A DNA stretch of 64,000 nt from positions 5,666,501-5,730,500 of the forward strand of contig NZ_CP011509.1 in assembly GCF_001027285.1 (NCBI RefSeq). Reading direction: 5' to 3'. The stretch comes from Archangium gephyra (GTDB taxonomy: Bacteria; Myxococcota; Myxococcia; Myxococcales; Myxococcaceae). Below the pieces are notes generated by a model that saw only the letters and a program-made list of their open reading frames with translations, was not told the DNA's origin and did not search any database. The translations under genes were made by a program, and so were the position numbers. The stretch's first letter is position 1. Each line of letters opens with the position of its first letter. Below are positions 1-9,317 of the stretch, in pieces.

Positions 1-2326
1 CGCCGCGCCAGGGTTCGTTGGCGGGGGCGAGCCACGCGCCCCGTTCGAGCGTCCGCCGGGAGATCACCCCGCAGGCGGCCCCATCCGGGGGGCTGCGCCG
101 GGACCGCTGGGGAGCGCCCTCCTCGGTGGCGAGGAGCCAGGGGTGGTAGAGGGCCCCGTGGCTCAGGGCGTTCTCCTCCGCGGTGCCCAGCGGGGGGACG
201 CCTTCCTCCTCGGGGGCGAGCGGGGCGCGCAGGGCCGCGGCGTGGGCGATGGCCTTCTCCTCGCGGTAGTGCTCGGGCAGGGAGAGGACGGCGAGCAGAT
301 CCCCCCGAGCGGCGCACATGCGCAGCAGCGCGCGCTGGATGGCCAGCAGGTGGCTGGCCGAGTAGTCCTCCTCGGGGCTCAGCTCCCACCGGGGCCCGGT
401 GGAGACGGACACGGCCAGGCCTGGAGAGTACGCGCTGACGAGGCCACCCAGCTCGGAGCGGACGCGGTAGTAGTACGTCCCCGCGTCCCGGCCGTGGAGG
501 GTGAGCTCACCGGTGGGCCCTTGGTACAGGGTCCTCGCTCCCAGGTAGTCCGCGCGGGTGGCCTCCTCGAGCACATGGGTCGCACCCGGCCCCGTCGGTG
601 TGGTCCACGTCAGGGTGAAGATCGTGTCGGCGGCGGGGGAAGGAGGCGTCGCGACGGGCCTCGAGGGGGGCGGGAGGACGCGGGTGCCACAGTCGAGGAA
701 GGTGCCCCACCCGGGCTCCTTCGCCGGCTCGGGCGGCTTCGGGCTGGCGGCCGGCTCCTGCTCCACGCGCTTCCAGGGCCGATGGGCAGCGTCCGGTATC
801 GCCACGAGGGAGACATCGGCCTTGGAGAGCAGGGCATGGAGGCCCTTCAGCTCGCGGGGCCGTGAGCTCTGGTAGCGGAGGAAGTCCGCGTGTCCGGGCA
901 GGGCGCGGATGCCAATCCCTCGCAGGGCCTCGTCAAGGAAGAGGCGGGAGTGGAACTCCGCGAGCCCATCGCGCTCGAGCGCGTCCAGGGGCGAGGGGAC
1001 ACAGCCCAGGAACCGCTCGGGCAGCGGTCCCACCCCGAGCGGGAGGTAGCAGGCCGGATCATCGTCCTGCTGGCCGGCGAGGGGGAAGCGGGGCTCCAGG
1101 GTCTCCTCGCGAAGGCTCGCGTGGAGCTGGAGCGTGTCCGTCGGGTCGAGGCGCTCCTCGGCCTCGAGACGCTCCCCGGTGGGGAGCTGCCCCTCGGTGA
1201 TGCGGACCCACTCGGCATCCGTGGGCAGCGCGCCCCAGTAGCGGGGGTGCTCGGGGCAGAGGCCCAGCTCCTCCAGCCGCAGCGGCTGTTCCACCCCACT
1301 CCGGATCCAGAGGCCGAGGGTGAGCAGCTCGCAGGTTCCGCTCGTGCCGGGCGGCAGCTCCGCGACGTCCGGGGTGCCGGGTAGCACCTGGACGGCCTCG
1401 CCCCGCACCCGGACGGTGGGGGTCTCCCTTCCTTCCAACGGGAAGCTTTCCCCCACGGTGAACCAGAGCGAAGCCGTGTGGCTCTCCAGGCGCAGCAGCG
1501 AGCCGGGCCGGGGTGCGTCCGCGAAGTCCGTTTCCAGCTCCAGCCCGAGCGCGGAAACCTCGCGGACGTTCAGGAGGCGCTCCGTATCGCCCCGCATCCA
1601 GCGGGCCACCCAGGGGGCCTGCTCTACCGCGGCCGAACGCAGCCACAAGGGGCGCCTGCCCTGTGCGCGGACCCACGTCTGGTGCTCCACCAGACCGGAG
1701 GAGGTGGCTCCCTGGCCAGGTACGATTGCCTTGACGGACTCCACTGGCAGGAGCAACGAGTGGCCCGACGCGGCGAAGCGGACGCGGATCAGCTCTCCGG
1801 GGGAGAGGCCGGCGGGGGCGATCACCGTCAGCTCCACCGGGCCATCCCCGGCGGGGGCGCTCCAGGCGGCCAGCGAGAGCGGCCTGGCGGAGAGGGTGGT
1901 CGCGAGCTGTAGGGAATCCGACCAACTCCCCTCGGAGCGGGCTCGGGCGAAGGCGGGGGAGAGCTGTCCGGATGCGGAGCGGCGGAGCAGCCCGGGCAGG
2001 GGGAAGAGGTTGGAGCGAGCCTCCGCCCCCGCTACCCGCACCACCCAGCAGCGCCGGCCTCCGTTGCGGAAGAAGTCCCGGACCGCGGGCGCCAGCCGTG
2101 CGTGGACGAGCTCCTTGCGCTCGGCGTCCGTGGCCAGCGCCAGATCCTCGCCGAAGAGGGCCTGGAAGCGGGCCACGTCCTCCACGACGACGGGACGGTG
2201 GAGCGGCCCCGAGCTCGCGAAGCCCACGAAGGCCGCCACGTCCATCCGGGGCAGCTCGTCCGGAATGGACGGGGCCTGGACGTCGAAGCGGATGCCGGGC
2301 AGGCGTCTGGCGTCGGGGCGGCGCAC
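1..2326 (-). CDS. Large contractile-tail sheath-like protein with an FN3-like insertion (partial, runs off left edge)
   Basis: Reading the minus strand from a GTG at 2326 gives an open frame with no stop through base 2, so at least 775 residues are visible and the C terminus is outside the window. The N terminus (RRLPGIRFDVQAPSIP, then DVAAFVGFASSGPL) resembles the first domain of contractile tail sheaths. The end of the visible frame (ALYHPWLLATE, then GVISR and GAWLAPANEPWRG) matches the conserved sheath core that normally reads LYYPW, AGVYAR and KAPAN. Between them is a long insertion. Around bases 640-430 it contains a fibronectin-III-like segment (FTLTWTTP to YYYRVRSE). The start is one base past the tube gene stop, with GGAG about 10 nt upstream. 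It is probably an Afp3/Afp4-like second sheath. Family assignment is strong; the role of the insertion is unknown. Confidence 0.82.
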   Translation of the reverse strand, partial: MRRPDARRLPGIRFDVQAPSIPDELPRMDVAAFVGFASSGPLHRPVVVEDVARFQALFGEDLALATDAERKELVHARLAPAVRDFFRNGGRRCWVVRVAGAEARSNLFPLPGLLRRSASGQLSPAFARARSEGSWSDSLQLATTLSARPLSLAAWSAPAGDGPVELTVIAPAGLSPGELIRVRFAASGHSLLLPVESVKAIVPGQGATSSGLVEHQTWVRAQGRRPLWLRSAAVEQAPWVARWMRGDTERLLNVREVSALGLELETDFADAPRPGSLLRLESHTASLWFTVGESFPLEGRETPTVRVRGEAVQVLPGTPDVAELPPGTSGTCELLTLGLWIRSGVEQPLRLEELGLCPEHPRYWGALPTDAEWVRITEGQLPTGERLEAEERLDPTDTLQLHASLREETLEPRFPLAGQQDDDPACYLPLGVGPLPERFLGCVPSPLDALERDGLAEFHSRLFLDEALRGIGIRALPGHADFLRYQSSRPRELKGLHALLSKADVSLVAIPDAAHRPWKRVEQEPAASPKPPEPAKEPGWGTFLDCGTRVLPPPSRPVATPPSPAADTIFTLTWTTPTGPGATHVLEEATRADYLGARTLYQGPTGELTLHGRDAGTYYYRVRSELGGLVSAYSPGLAVSVSTGPRWELSPEEDYSASHLLAIQRALLRMCAARGDLLAVLSLPEHYREEKAIAHAAALRAPLAPEEEGVPPLGTAEENALSHGALYHPWLLATEEGAPQRSRRSPPDGAACGVISRRTLERGAWLAPANEPWRG

Positions 2327-2327
2327 G

Positions 2328-2780
2328 CTATTCCATCTCCAGTCGCTCGTAGGCGATCGTCAGCTCCTCCATCGCCACGTCCGTGCCCTTGGCGTTCAGC
2401 GGGCCACTGACGTGCTTGATGATGCGGGCCCGCAGCAGCTTCCACGTCTGGACGATCTCGGTGTGGTCCTCGTTCTGGAGCTGGATGGTGATGGTGCGGA
2501 GCGCGTTCTGGTCGCCGTTGCGGATCTGGTGGAGCCAGTTGTAGAGCGTCAGCGAGCCGATGACGCCGCGCTTCATGGTGACGTCGGTCGTCTTGTTGAG
2601 GCCGGTGATTTTCCGGACGCTGTTCTCCTTCTCGTTGCCATTGCGGTAATCGACGACGGTGACCTCCATGCCGATGTTGCTGATCTCCTGGAATCCCGCG
2701 TCCGGCCCGTCGGTGTTGCCGGTGCCGAGGTCCACGAGGAAGTTGAACTGCACATAGGGACGATCACGGTAGACGGCCAT
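2328..2780 (-). CDS. Contractile injection system tail tube protein (T4 gp19/Afp1-like)
   Basis: The 150-residue product opens MAVYRDRPYVQFNFLVDLG and ends MEELTIAYERLEME. This is the typical size and pattern of gp19-family tube subunits, in which the protein forms the inner tube propelled through a target envelope by sheath contraction. The N-terminal 'F.V.I....' strand, the central 'YRNGN' loop and the C-terminal 'EELTLAYE..' strand are characteristic. It lies 26 nt after the sheath gene and one base before the second sheath, so all three are almost certainly co-transcribed. No signal peptide or membrane segment is visible, as expected for an intracellularly assembled particle. Confidence 0.88.
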   Translation of the reverse strand: MAVYRDRPYVQFNFLVDLGTGNTDGPDAGFQEISNIGMEVTVVDYRNGNEKENSVRKITGLNKTTDVTMKRGVIGSLTLYNWLHQIRNGDQNALRTITIQLQNEDHTEIVQTWKLLRARIIKHVSGPLNAKGTDVAMEELTIAYERLEME

Positions 2781-2806
2781 GGGAAGGGGCCTCCTGGGCG
2801 AGCGGG

Positions 2807-4780
<1,974 letters not shown>

Positions 4781-4799
4781 CGACAGGTCCTCGCATTCC

Positions 4800-5663
4800 T
4801 CAGGGGAGTGAACCGGTGGGCGTGAGCCTGAGCCGGGAGAGAGAATCGTTCTGGGTGCGCACGACGAGCTCCTGGTCGAAGCGGAGCGTGCGCTCGATGT
4901 GGTCCTGTGCACCGGACAGGTCGGGCCAGAGCCGGGCGGGTGGCTGCCCCAGGGTGTCGTCGAGCTCCGGGAACTCGCGCACGGGCGAGCGGTGCGCGTA
5001 GAAGGCGGAGAGCCGCACCGTCCAGGTCTGGGACAGCAGCGGCGGGCCCTGGGAGAAGGAGGAGCCGGACCCGGCGGTGGCGGGCGCGAAGTCCTCTGGC
5101 GCCGGATACTGGAAGAAGAGGGCGATCCGTCCCTTGTCATCCGCCACGCCGCGAGCCGGAGCGCCGTCGCCCACGGAGAGCTCCAGCCGGGCCCACGAGG
5201 CCGGTGCGTCATGGGTCGTGTCCCACAACTCGGCGCGCAGCACCGCGAGCGTGCGCGAGGCCTGCCGGGTGGGGGCGGAGAAGAGGGGGACGGAGGGCTC
5301 CGCGGAGGGCGGTGACAGGGGCACGGGCGAGAAGAGGCCGTGGGAGGGCAGGTCGGCGTGGAAGGACAGGGGCAGGAAGCGCCCAAGGGTGTCGAGGAGC
5401 TCGACGGTGAAGCGCTTGGGCGAGGCCTTGGGGAGAGCCCCTTCGCCGTTCATCTCGAAGTCACGCAGCCCAGGCAGATCCTGGAGCACCCAGACCTTGC
5501 TGGGGGTGACGAAGGCGTGTCGGCTCAGCGAGGGCCGTGAGGGCGGGAACGCCCGCACCACGAGCCCGTCGCCGATGAAGTGGCCGGTGCTCTCGTCGCG
5601 GAAGCGCATGCCGAAGGGCACCACGCGCGACACCTTCGTCAGGACGTGCACCGGGGGCCTCAT
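4800..5663 (-). CDS. eCIS operon protein of unknown function (287 aa)
   Basis: I do not recognise a named family. The protein starts MRPPVHVLTKVSRVVPFGMRF and lacks a signal peptide or membrane segment. It contains a proline- and serine-rich stretch around residues 105-130 and a beta-rich second half (ARLELSVGDG, RGVADDKGRIALFFQYP) that resembles the small carboxypeptidase-regulatory or SpaA-like sandwich fold. Its ATG overlaps the stop of the DUF4255 gene (ATGA), and it ends 19 nt before the sheath start, so it belongs to the tail operon. By position it could be a tail terminator partner, cap or surface decoration; this is inference. Confidence 0.7.
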   Translation of the reverse strand: MRPPVHVLTKVSRVVPFGMRFRDESTGHFIGDGLVVRAFPPSRPSLSRHAFVTPSKVWVLQDLPGLRDFEMNGEGALPKASPKRFTVELLDTLGRFLPLSFHADLPSHGLFSPVPLSPPSAEPSVPLFSAPTRQASRTLAVLRAELWDTTHDAPASWARLELSVGDGAPARGVADDKGRIALFFQYPAPEDFAPATAGSGSSFSQGPPLLSQTWTVRLSAFYAHRSPVREFPELDDTLGQPPARLWPDLSGAQDHIERTLRFDQELVVRTQNDSLSRLRLTPTGSLP

Positions 5664-6253
5664 GGCTCGGTGTACCTCCCGTGCTGGAGCTCACGGGTCT
5701 GGACGGCCGGAGGCTGCTCGTCGCGGAGGGCCGACTCGAGGACGACCATGCGAGCGACGTAGGTGGCGGAGACCTGGAGATCGGGCTTGCCGACCTCCCA
5801 GACGTTGAGGAGATCCTGGATGGAGAGCGGATCGAAGACGAGGGTGACGGTCTCGTCGGGCAGGAAGGTGTCCGTCTCCGGGCGGCCATAGTGGTTGAGG
5901 AACTGGGCGGTGAGGGTAGGGGTGTCCTCGAGCGTGCGCATGGCCCAGCCGAGCAGTCGGTGCTGGCGCGCGGCGCTTCGGGCCCAGGGCGTGAGGAGGT
6001 AGTGGAGGTCGACCGGAAGCGGTTGCCGGTAACGTCGGCCCTGTGCATCCACGCGTCCAGGCAGGTTGCGGCGGTTGGTGCTGGGCACGACGCGGAAGAG
6101 GAAGAGGGAGATGCCCTCCTCCATGTGCGCCTTGAAGTTACTGGCCTGGTAGAGTTCGAACTTCGCGCCCTGGAACTCGGGCTTGGGACAGGCTTGTTCC
6201 AGCAAGCCGAGGAGGGCCTGTCCAAGGGCCGCGATCGCCGCGTAGGTTGCCAA
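5660..6253 (-). CDS. DUF4255-type tail terminator/cap protein (Afp16-like)
   Basis: The 197-residue product (YAAIAALGQALLGLLEQACP, then FELYQASNFKAHMEEGISLFLFRV and LPVDLHYLLTPWA) matches the DUF4255/Pvc16-like family, which closes the sheath-tube end of extracellular contractile injection systems. It is the first gene of the operon. The start is TTG at 6253, with GGGGAG 8 nt upstream; no ATG fits the conserved N terminus. The sigma54-type promoter begins about 105 nt upstream. A few residues near the C terminus (LQHGRYTEP) run into the next gene through a 4-nt overlap. Family call is good; the structural role comes from characterised Afp/PVC particles. Confidence 0.85.
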   Translation of the reverse strand: MATYAAIAALGQALLGLLEQACPKPEFQGAKFELYQASNFKAHMEEGISLFLFRVVPSTNRRNLPGRVDAQGRRYRQPLPVDLHYLLTPWARSAARQHRLLGWAMRTLEDTPTLTAQFLNHYGRPETDTFLPDETVTLVFDPLSIQDLLNVWEVGKPDLQVSATYVARMVVLESALRDEQPPAVQTRELQHGRYTEP

Positions 6254-6322
6254 CCTGACGTCTCCCCGGTGTCATGGTTTGCGAAGCGCCCGTTTCGCTT
6301 CCACCCCCCCGCCCTCCCCTCG

Positions 6323-6332
6323 CCCGTACGGG
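6323..6332. promoter_or_regulatory. CCCGTACGGG palindrome in the eCIS leader
   Basis: A perfect 10-bp palindrome lies about 15-24 nt downstream of the predicted sigma54 start site. It could be an operator for a repressor or simply a small RNA hairpin; nothing else supports a role. Confidence 0.25.
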
Positions 6333-6357
6333 ATGTCCCGACAGCGCGTGACCGTGG

Positions 6358-6373
6358 AGCAACCGCCGGGCCA
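6358..6373 (-). promoter_or_regulatory. -24/-12 sigma54 promoter of the eCIS operon
   Basis: The minus strand reads TGGCCCGGCGGTTGCT. The consensus TGGCACG-N4-TTGCW is matched at all but one position, with the diagnostic 10-bp spacing between the GG and GC dinucleotides. Transcription would start near 6347, leaving a leader of about 95 nt before the TTG start at 6253. The next gene upstream encodes a sigma54 activator, which independently supports the call. Confidence 0.78.
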
Positions 6374-6445
6374 GCCAGCGGCGGGGCTCAAGGTGTCGTG
6401 ATTTCAAGGGCTTCAGCGCGGCAACGCGGCCGGAGGGCGGCGGGA

Positions 6446-6518
6446 GTGGGACGAATTCCTCCACCCCGTCGTGACAAGTGCCGGTACTTCCCGGGAGGAG
6501 GGTGGACAATTTCGTCCA
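6446..6518. promoter_or_regulatory. Candidate enhancer (UAS) palindromes for the sigma54 activator
   Basis: Two related imperfect palindromes occur: GGACGAATTCCTCC at 6449-6462 and GGACAATTTCGTCC at 6504-6517 (11 of 14 identical). They are centred 55 bp apart, about five helical turns, at roughly -108 and -163 from the predicted start site. A third near-palindrome, AAGTGCCGGTACTT, lies between them at 6476-6489. Position and pairing are what a Fis-type activator would need; binding is inferred. Confidence 0.45.
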
Positions 6519-6573
6519 GGCGTCGGGCGTGAGGAGTCCCGTCCGCTGGGCGTGCGCGAGGGTGGGGTTGTTT

Positions 6574-7542
6574 TCAGCGAGTGAGACCGTGCCGGCGCAT
6601 GAGCTCGAAAAAGGCGCGGCGGTGCTTGCCACTGGCGCGAGCCGCGGCGGCGATGTTGCCATCGTGGGCGCGGAGCGAGGCCTCGAGGTACTGGCGCTCG
6701 AAGGCGGAGACGACGCGGCGCTTGGCGGCCTGAAAGGTCTCGTGAGGCGAGGAGGAGGGGGGCGGCGGAGCGGAGGGCTCGGGAGCGAAGTCCTGGAGGG
6801 TGGGGAGATCCTCGGCCTCGACGACGGAGCCGCCATGGGTGCACAGGAGGTAGCGGGCGCAGTTCTCCAACTCGCGGATGTTGCCGGGCCAGTCGTATTC
6901 CCACAGGCGTTGGAGTGCCGCCTCGGAGAAGGTGAGCAGGGCCTTGCCGTATTCGGAGGCGTAGCGGTGGATGAAGTGTTGGAGCAGGAGGGGGATGTCC
7001 TCGCGGCGCTCCTTGAGGGGCGGGACCCAGATGGGTAGCACGCGCAGGCGGAAGAAGAGATCGAAGCGGAAGCGGCCCTTCTTCACCTCGGCGACCAGGT
7101 CGGCGTTGGTGGCGGCGATGATGCGCACATCCGAGCGGTGCAGGCGGGTATCGCCCAGGGGCCGGTACTCCTTCTGCTGGATGAAGCGCAGCAGCTTGAC
7201 CTGGCCAGCGAGGGGCAGGGAGTCGATCTCGTCCAGGAAGAGGGTGCCCTGGTGGGCCTCGGCGACCAGACCCACGGCGCGGGTACGGGCGCCGGTGAAG
7301 GCGCCACCGGCATGGCCGAAGAGTTCGTTCTCGAAGAGCTCGGGGGGAAGAGCGCCGCAGTTGACGGGGATGAAAGAGGCTCGTGCGCGGGTGCTCAGCT
7401 CGTGGATGCGCCGGGCGTAGAGTTCCTTGCCCACGCCACTGGGTCCATGGATGAGAACCTCCGCGTCGGTACTGGATGCGGAGGTGACCAGCTCCAGCAG
7501 GCGTTCATGGATCCTACTGTTGCCGAGGATCTGCGCGGTCAT
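6574..7542 (-). CDS. Sigma54-dependent activator, PspF-like (AAA+ domain plus Fis-type HTH)
   Basis: The 322-residue product has a Walker A GPSGVGKE (about 33-40), the sigma54-contacting GAFTGA loop (80-85), Walker B LFLDEID (101-107), the DNA-helicase-like FWIVR/R-finger region (RFDLFFRLRVLPIWVPPL) and a C-terminal Fis-like helix-turn-helix (NIAAAARASGKHRR). There is essentially no domain before the AAA+ module, so no receiver, GAF or FHA input. As in PspF, activity would have to be set by a partner protein or by expression level. A longer frame reaches 7674, but the start at 7542 has AGGGGGG just upstream and fits the fold. It reads toward the eCIS operon, whose sigma54 promoter lies 200 bp beyond its stop; control of that operon is the obvious inference. 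Confidence 0.9.
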   Translation of the reverse strand: MTAQILGNSRIHERLLELVTSASSTDAEVLIHGPSGVGKELYARRIHELSTRARASFIPVNCGALPPELFENELFGHAGGAFTGARTRAVGLVAEAHQGTLFLDEIDSLPLAGQVKLLRFIQQKEYRPLGDTRLHRSDVRIIAATNADLVAEVKKGRFRFDLFFRLRVLPIWVPPLKERREDIPLLLQHFIHRYASEYGKALLTFSEAALQRLWEYDWPGNIRELENCARYLLCTHGGSVVEAEDLPTLQDFAPEPSAPPPPSSSPHETFQAAKRRVVSAFERQYLEASLRAHDGNIAAAARASGKHRRAFFELMRRHGLTR

Positions 7543-7855
7543 GGCAAAGCCCCCCCTCGCGGATAGATCACCCCAGTTGCCGCGGCGGGGAGAGAAAGAA
7601 GTGAGCGCGAATGTTTTTTGGGCGACAGGGGGCTGCGGCTCGACGGACTCGAGCGAGACTGCTCGAGCAGCCACCAGTTCCGCCAGACATCGTCGAAAGA
7701 GCGCTCCGCATCACCGTTGCCGCCGAGCGCAGGTTCGAAGCCCGGAGGAACCAGGGTGAGTCAGGGCCGCTCGCAGCCGGACGCAACCGCTCCCTTCTCG
7801 ATAGCCGAGCAGGAGGACGTGGGGAGAGGTTCCTGAGCTGTTCGAACGCAGCGGG
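7543..7855. other. Non-coding stretch between the tRNA unit and the activator gene
   Basis: No credible gene is seen. The small frames here overlap each other on both strands and lack family features or a good ribosome site. The part nearest 7542 must carry the activator's promoter and its AGGGGGG ribosome site; no convincing sigma70 or sigma54 boxes were found. Confidence 0.5.
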
Positions 7856-7897
7856 AAAAAGAAAACCCCGGAATCACTTGGGAAAGTGACTCCGGGG
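7856..7897 (-). terminator. Rho-independent terminator of the tRNA gene
   Basis: On the minus strand, immediately after the tRNA, a hairpin forms between 7866-7879 and 7884-7897: TCACTT/AAGTGA plus CCCCGGA/TCCGGGG around a 4-nt loop, with one mismatch. It is followed by the U-rich tract TTTTCTTTTT (7865-7856). Confidence 0.85.
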
Positions 7898-7900
7898 CCT

Positions 7901-7974
7901 TGGCCAGGGTCGGACTTGAACCGACTACCTGCGGATTATGAGACCGCCGCTCTAACCAGGTGAGCTACCTGGCC
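7901..7974 (-). tRNA. tRNA with CAT anticodon, most likely elongator tRNA-Met
   Basis: The minus strand folds as a 74-nt cloverleaf. It has acceptor GGCCAGG/CCTGGCC with A73, D-arm GCTC/GAGC, anticodon loop CTCATAA (anticodon CAT), and T-arm loop TTCAAGT. No CCA is encoded. A CAT anticodon can also belong to tRNA-Ile2 (lysidine-modified) or initiator Met. The A-T-rich CTCATAA loop and the paired first acceptor position argue against initiator; Met versus Ile2 is not resolved by eye. Confidence 0.88.
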
Positions 7975-8185
7975 AAAAAGTGGTGCCTCTCATAGCGGGA
8001 CTGGTGCCCCACTGCAAGAGGATAGGTGAGCCGAAGTGAGCCCGGCTGCCCTGGGGGCCGCCAGACCGGGCTTGGACCTCGGCTCGAAGCTGGGGCTTCC
8101 CGTGCCACCTGGGACTGGAACACCGGCTCGCGTTGGCTCTAGTCCCGGAATGCTTCGTCGGATTCTCATAAGCCGAACTTCTATG

Positions 8186-8689
8186 TCATGCCGGGAGTTG
8201 AGGGGGCATGAGGCCCTTCCGGCTGACCCGCTGCTTGACGCTGGCAATGGCGGCCAGAGCCTGTTTCCGCACGTGATGCCCTCGGCGCATGCGGCGCAGC
8301 CGACGTTCCGCATCCTCCACCATCGCCCAGCCCAGCCGCGCCTTGGTTGGGTCGTGGTCGGCTGCCCATTCCAGGGTTCCACAGGCGGCATGCATCCGAT
8401 ACTCCAAACTCGGATACCCGAGCCGCCGCACGCGGAGCAGTGCCCCTTGATACTCCGCCCAGGTACGGGCCCTGAAATGCGCGAAGCTCAGGATGTGGTG
8501 GGCAACCAACCGCCGGATGTGTCGGCGCTCCCACTCGGTCTCCGCCTCTCGCAGCAGCTTCTTCTGGAGGGCCAGATACTGTCGGCTCCCCTCCGCGAAA
8601 GGGGCCGACGCATTTTGGAGGAGGGCCACGTTGAGTTTGTCGAAATCCATGGCGGTTCGCCGCCAGAAGAATTCGCGGGAGGGACTCAT
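8186..8689 (-). CDS. Putative immunity protein paired with the upstream lipoprotein (167 aa)
   Basis: This is a cytoplasmic-looking helical protein rich in Arg, Leu and Ala (MDFDKLNVALLQNAS, then ERRHIRRLVAHHILSFAHF and MVEDAERRLRRMRRG), without signal peptide or membrane segment. It starts three bases after the stop of the lipoprotein gene, with GGAG upstream, so the two are translated from one message. I know no functional family. The pairing of a small Cys-rich lipoprotein with a tightly coupled downstream soluble gene is the arrangement of myxobacterial swarm-inhibition (Sit) toxin/immunity cassettes. A second in-frame ATG at 8650 is possible. The immunity role is inferred from arrangement only. 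Confidence 0.55.
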   Translation of the reverse strand: MSPSREFFWRRTAMDFDKLNVALLQNASAPFAEGSRQYLALQKKLLREAETEWERRHIRRLVAHHILSFAHFRARTWAEYQGALLRVRRLGYPSLEYRMHAACGTLEWAADHDPTKARLGWAMVEDAERRLRRMRRGHHVRKQALAAIASVKQRVSRKGLMPPQLPA

Positions 8690-8692
8690 GGC

Positions 8693-9163
8693 TCAGGCTC
8701 CTGGGCACTTCTTCTTGTTCACTCGTTCGGGCCAGAAACCGTGTCGAGAGCAGTAGAGGAAGCAGTCCCGGCACTGGGTGGTTCCATACAGGCTGCCCGG
8801 CTTTTGTCCGATCTCCTCGATACAGCGAGCGTAGTAGCCGGCACACCTTTTCTCCCTGTCCTCTCGGCTCTCCTCGTTGTCCTCCCGGCTCGATTGTATC
8901 TCCCCGTCTTCCGAGGCGTGGAGTTCCGGTAGGCCCACGTTGATGGGTTCCGTGCGCGCTGGAGGAGTCGCAGTGCACCGCTCGTACTGGCCGGGGTTCT
9001 GCTTGAGGCAGCACGAGACGGTACTATCTGTCTGATCGCACTCTCCGTTCACGAGCGCTGCGTCCACACCCGCGCACCCCGAGATCAATACCAGTGCGAG
9101 GACGACGGCTTCCATGAACGGGCCGGGCGAGCTGCCCGAACTGACAGGTCCCAAGAGGCGCAT
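8693..9163 (-). CDS. Cys-rich lipoprotein, Sit-type toxin candidate
   Basis: The product has a type II signal sequence ending in the lipobox ISGC, then a conserved-looking segment (GECDQTDSTVSCCLKQNPG, YERC). A charged Glu/Arg linker (SSREDNEESREDREK) follows, then a compact Cys-rich tail with the pattern C-x5-C, C-x2-C-x3-C, ending WPERVNKKKCPGA. I recall this layout from myxobacterial SitA-family lipoproteins, which are passed between cells by TraA/B-dependent outer-membrane exchange and carry variable C-terminal toxins. No catalytic motif is recognisable in the tail. Starts at 9175, 9163 or 9115 are possible; 9163 has a G-rich ribosome site, while 9115 gives the shortest signal peptide. 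Toxicity is an inference. Confidence 0.6.
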   Translation of the reverse strand: MRLLGPVSSGSSPGPFMEAVVLALVLISGCAGVDAALVNGECDQTDSTVSCCLKQNPGQYERCTATPPARTEPINVGLPELHASEDGEIQSSREDNEESREDREKRCAGYYARCIEEIGQKPGSLYGTTQCRDCFLYCSRHGFWPERVNKKKCPGA

Positions 9164-9317
9164 GCTCCCCCCCATCGTGTGTTGCCATGCGCGTTGTGGA
9201 CCAGGTTGCGAAGGCCTTCAATCCAAGCAAGGCGCTCGTTTTTCGCCGCGTGGGGTGATGAACAAGCTTGGCAGGAACCAGGTGGCTCCATACGAATCAT
9301 GCTCGGCCGGGCTCGTT

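Noticed and set aside
4781-5386. Long N-terminal extension of the sheath gene
   Set aside because: The extension overlaps the preceding gene in another frame and is Pro/Ser-rich; the true sheath start, MPEYLAPGVFVEE, is at 4780.
8036-8932. 298-codon open frame on the plus strand
   Set aside because: It overlaps the two minus-strand genes of the Sit-like pair and shows no family motif or ribosome site; it is a shadow of GC-rich codon use.
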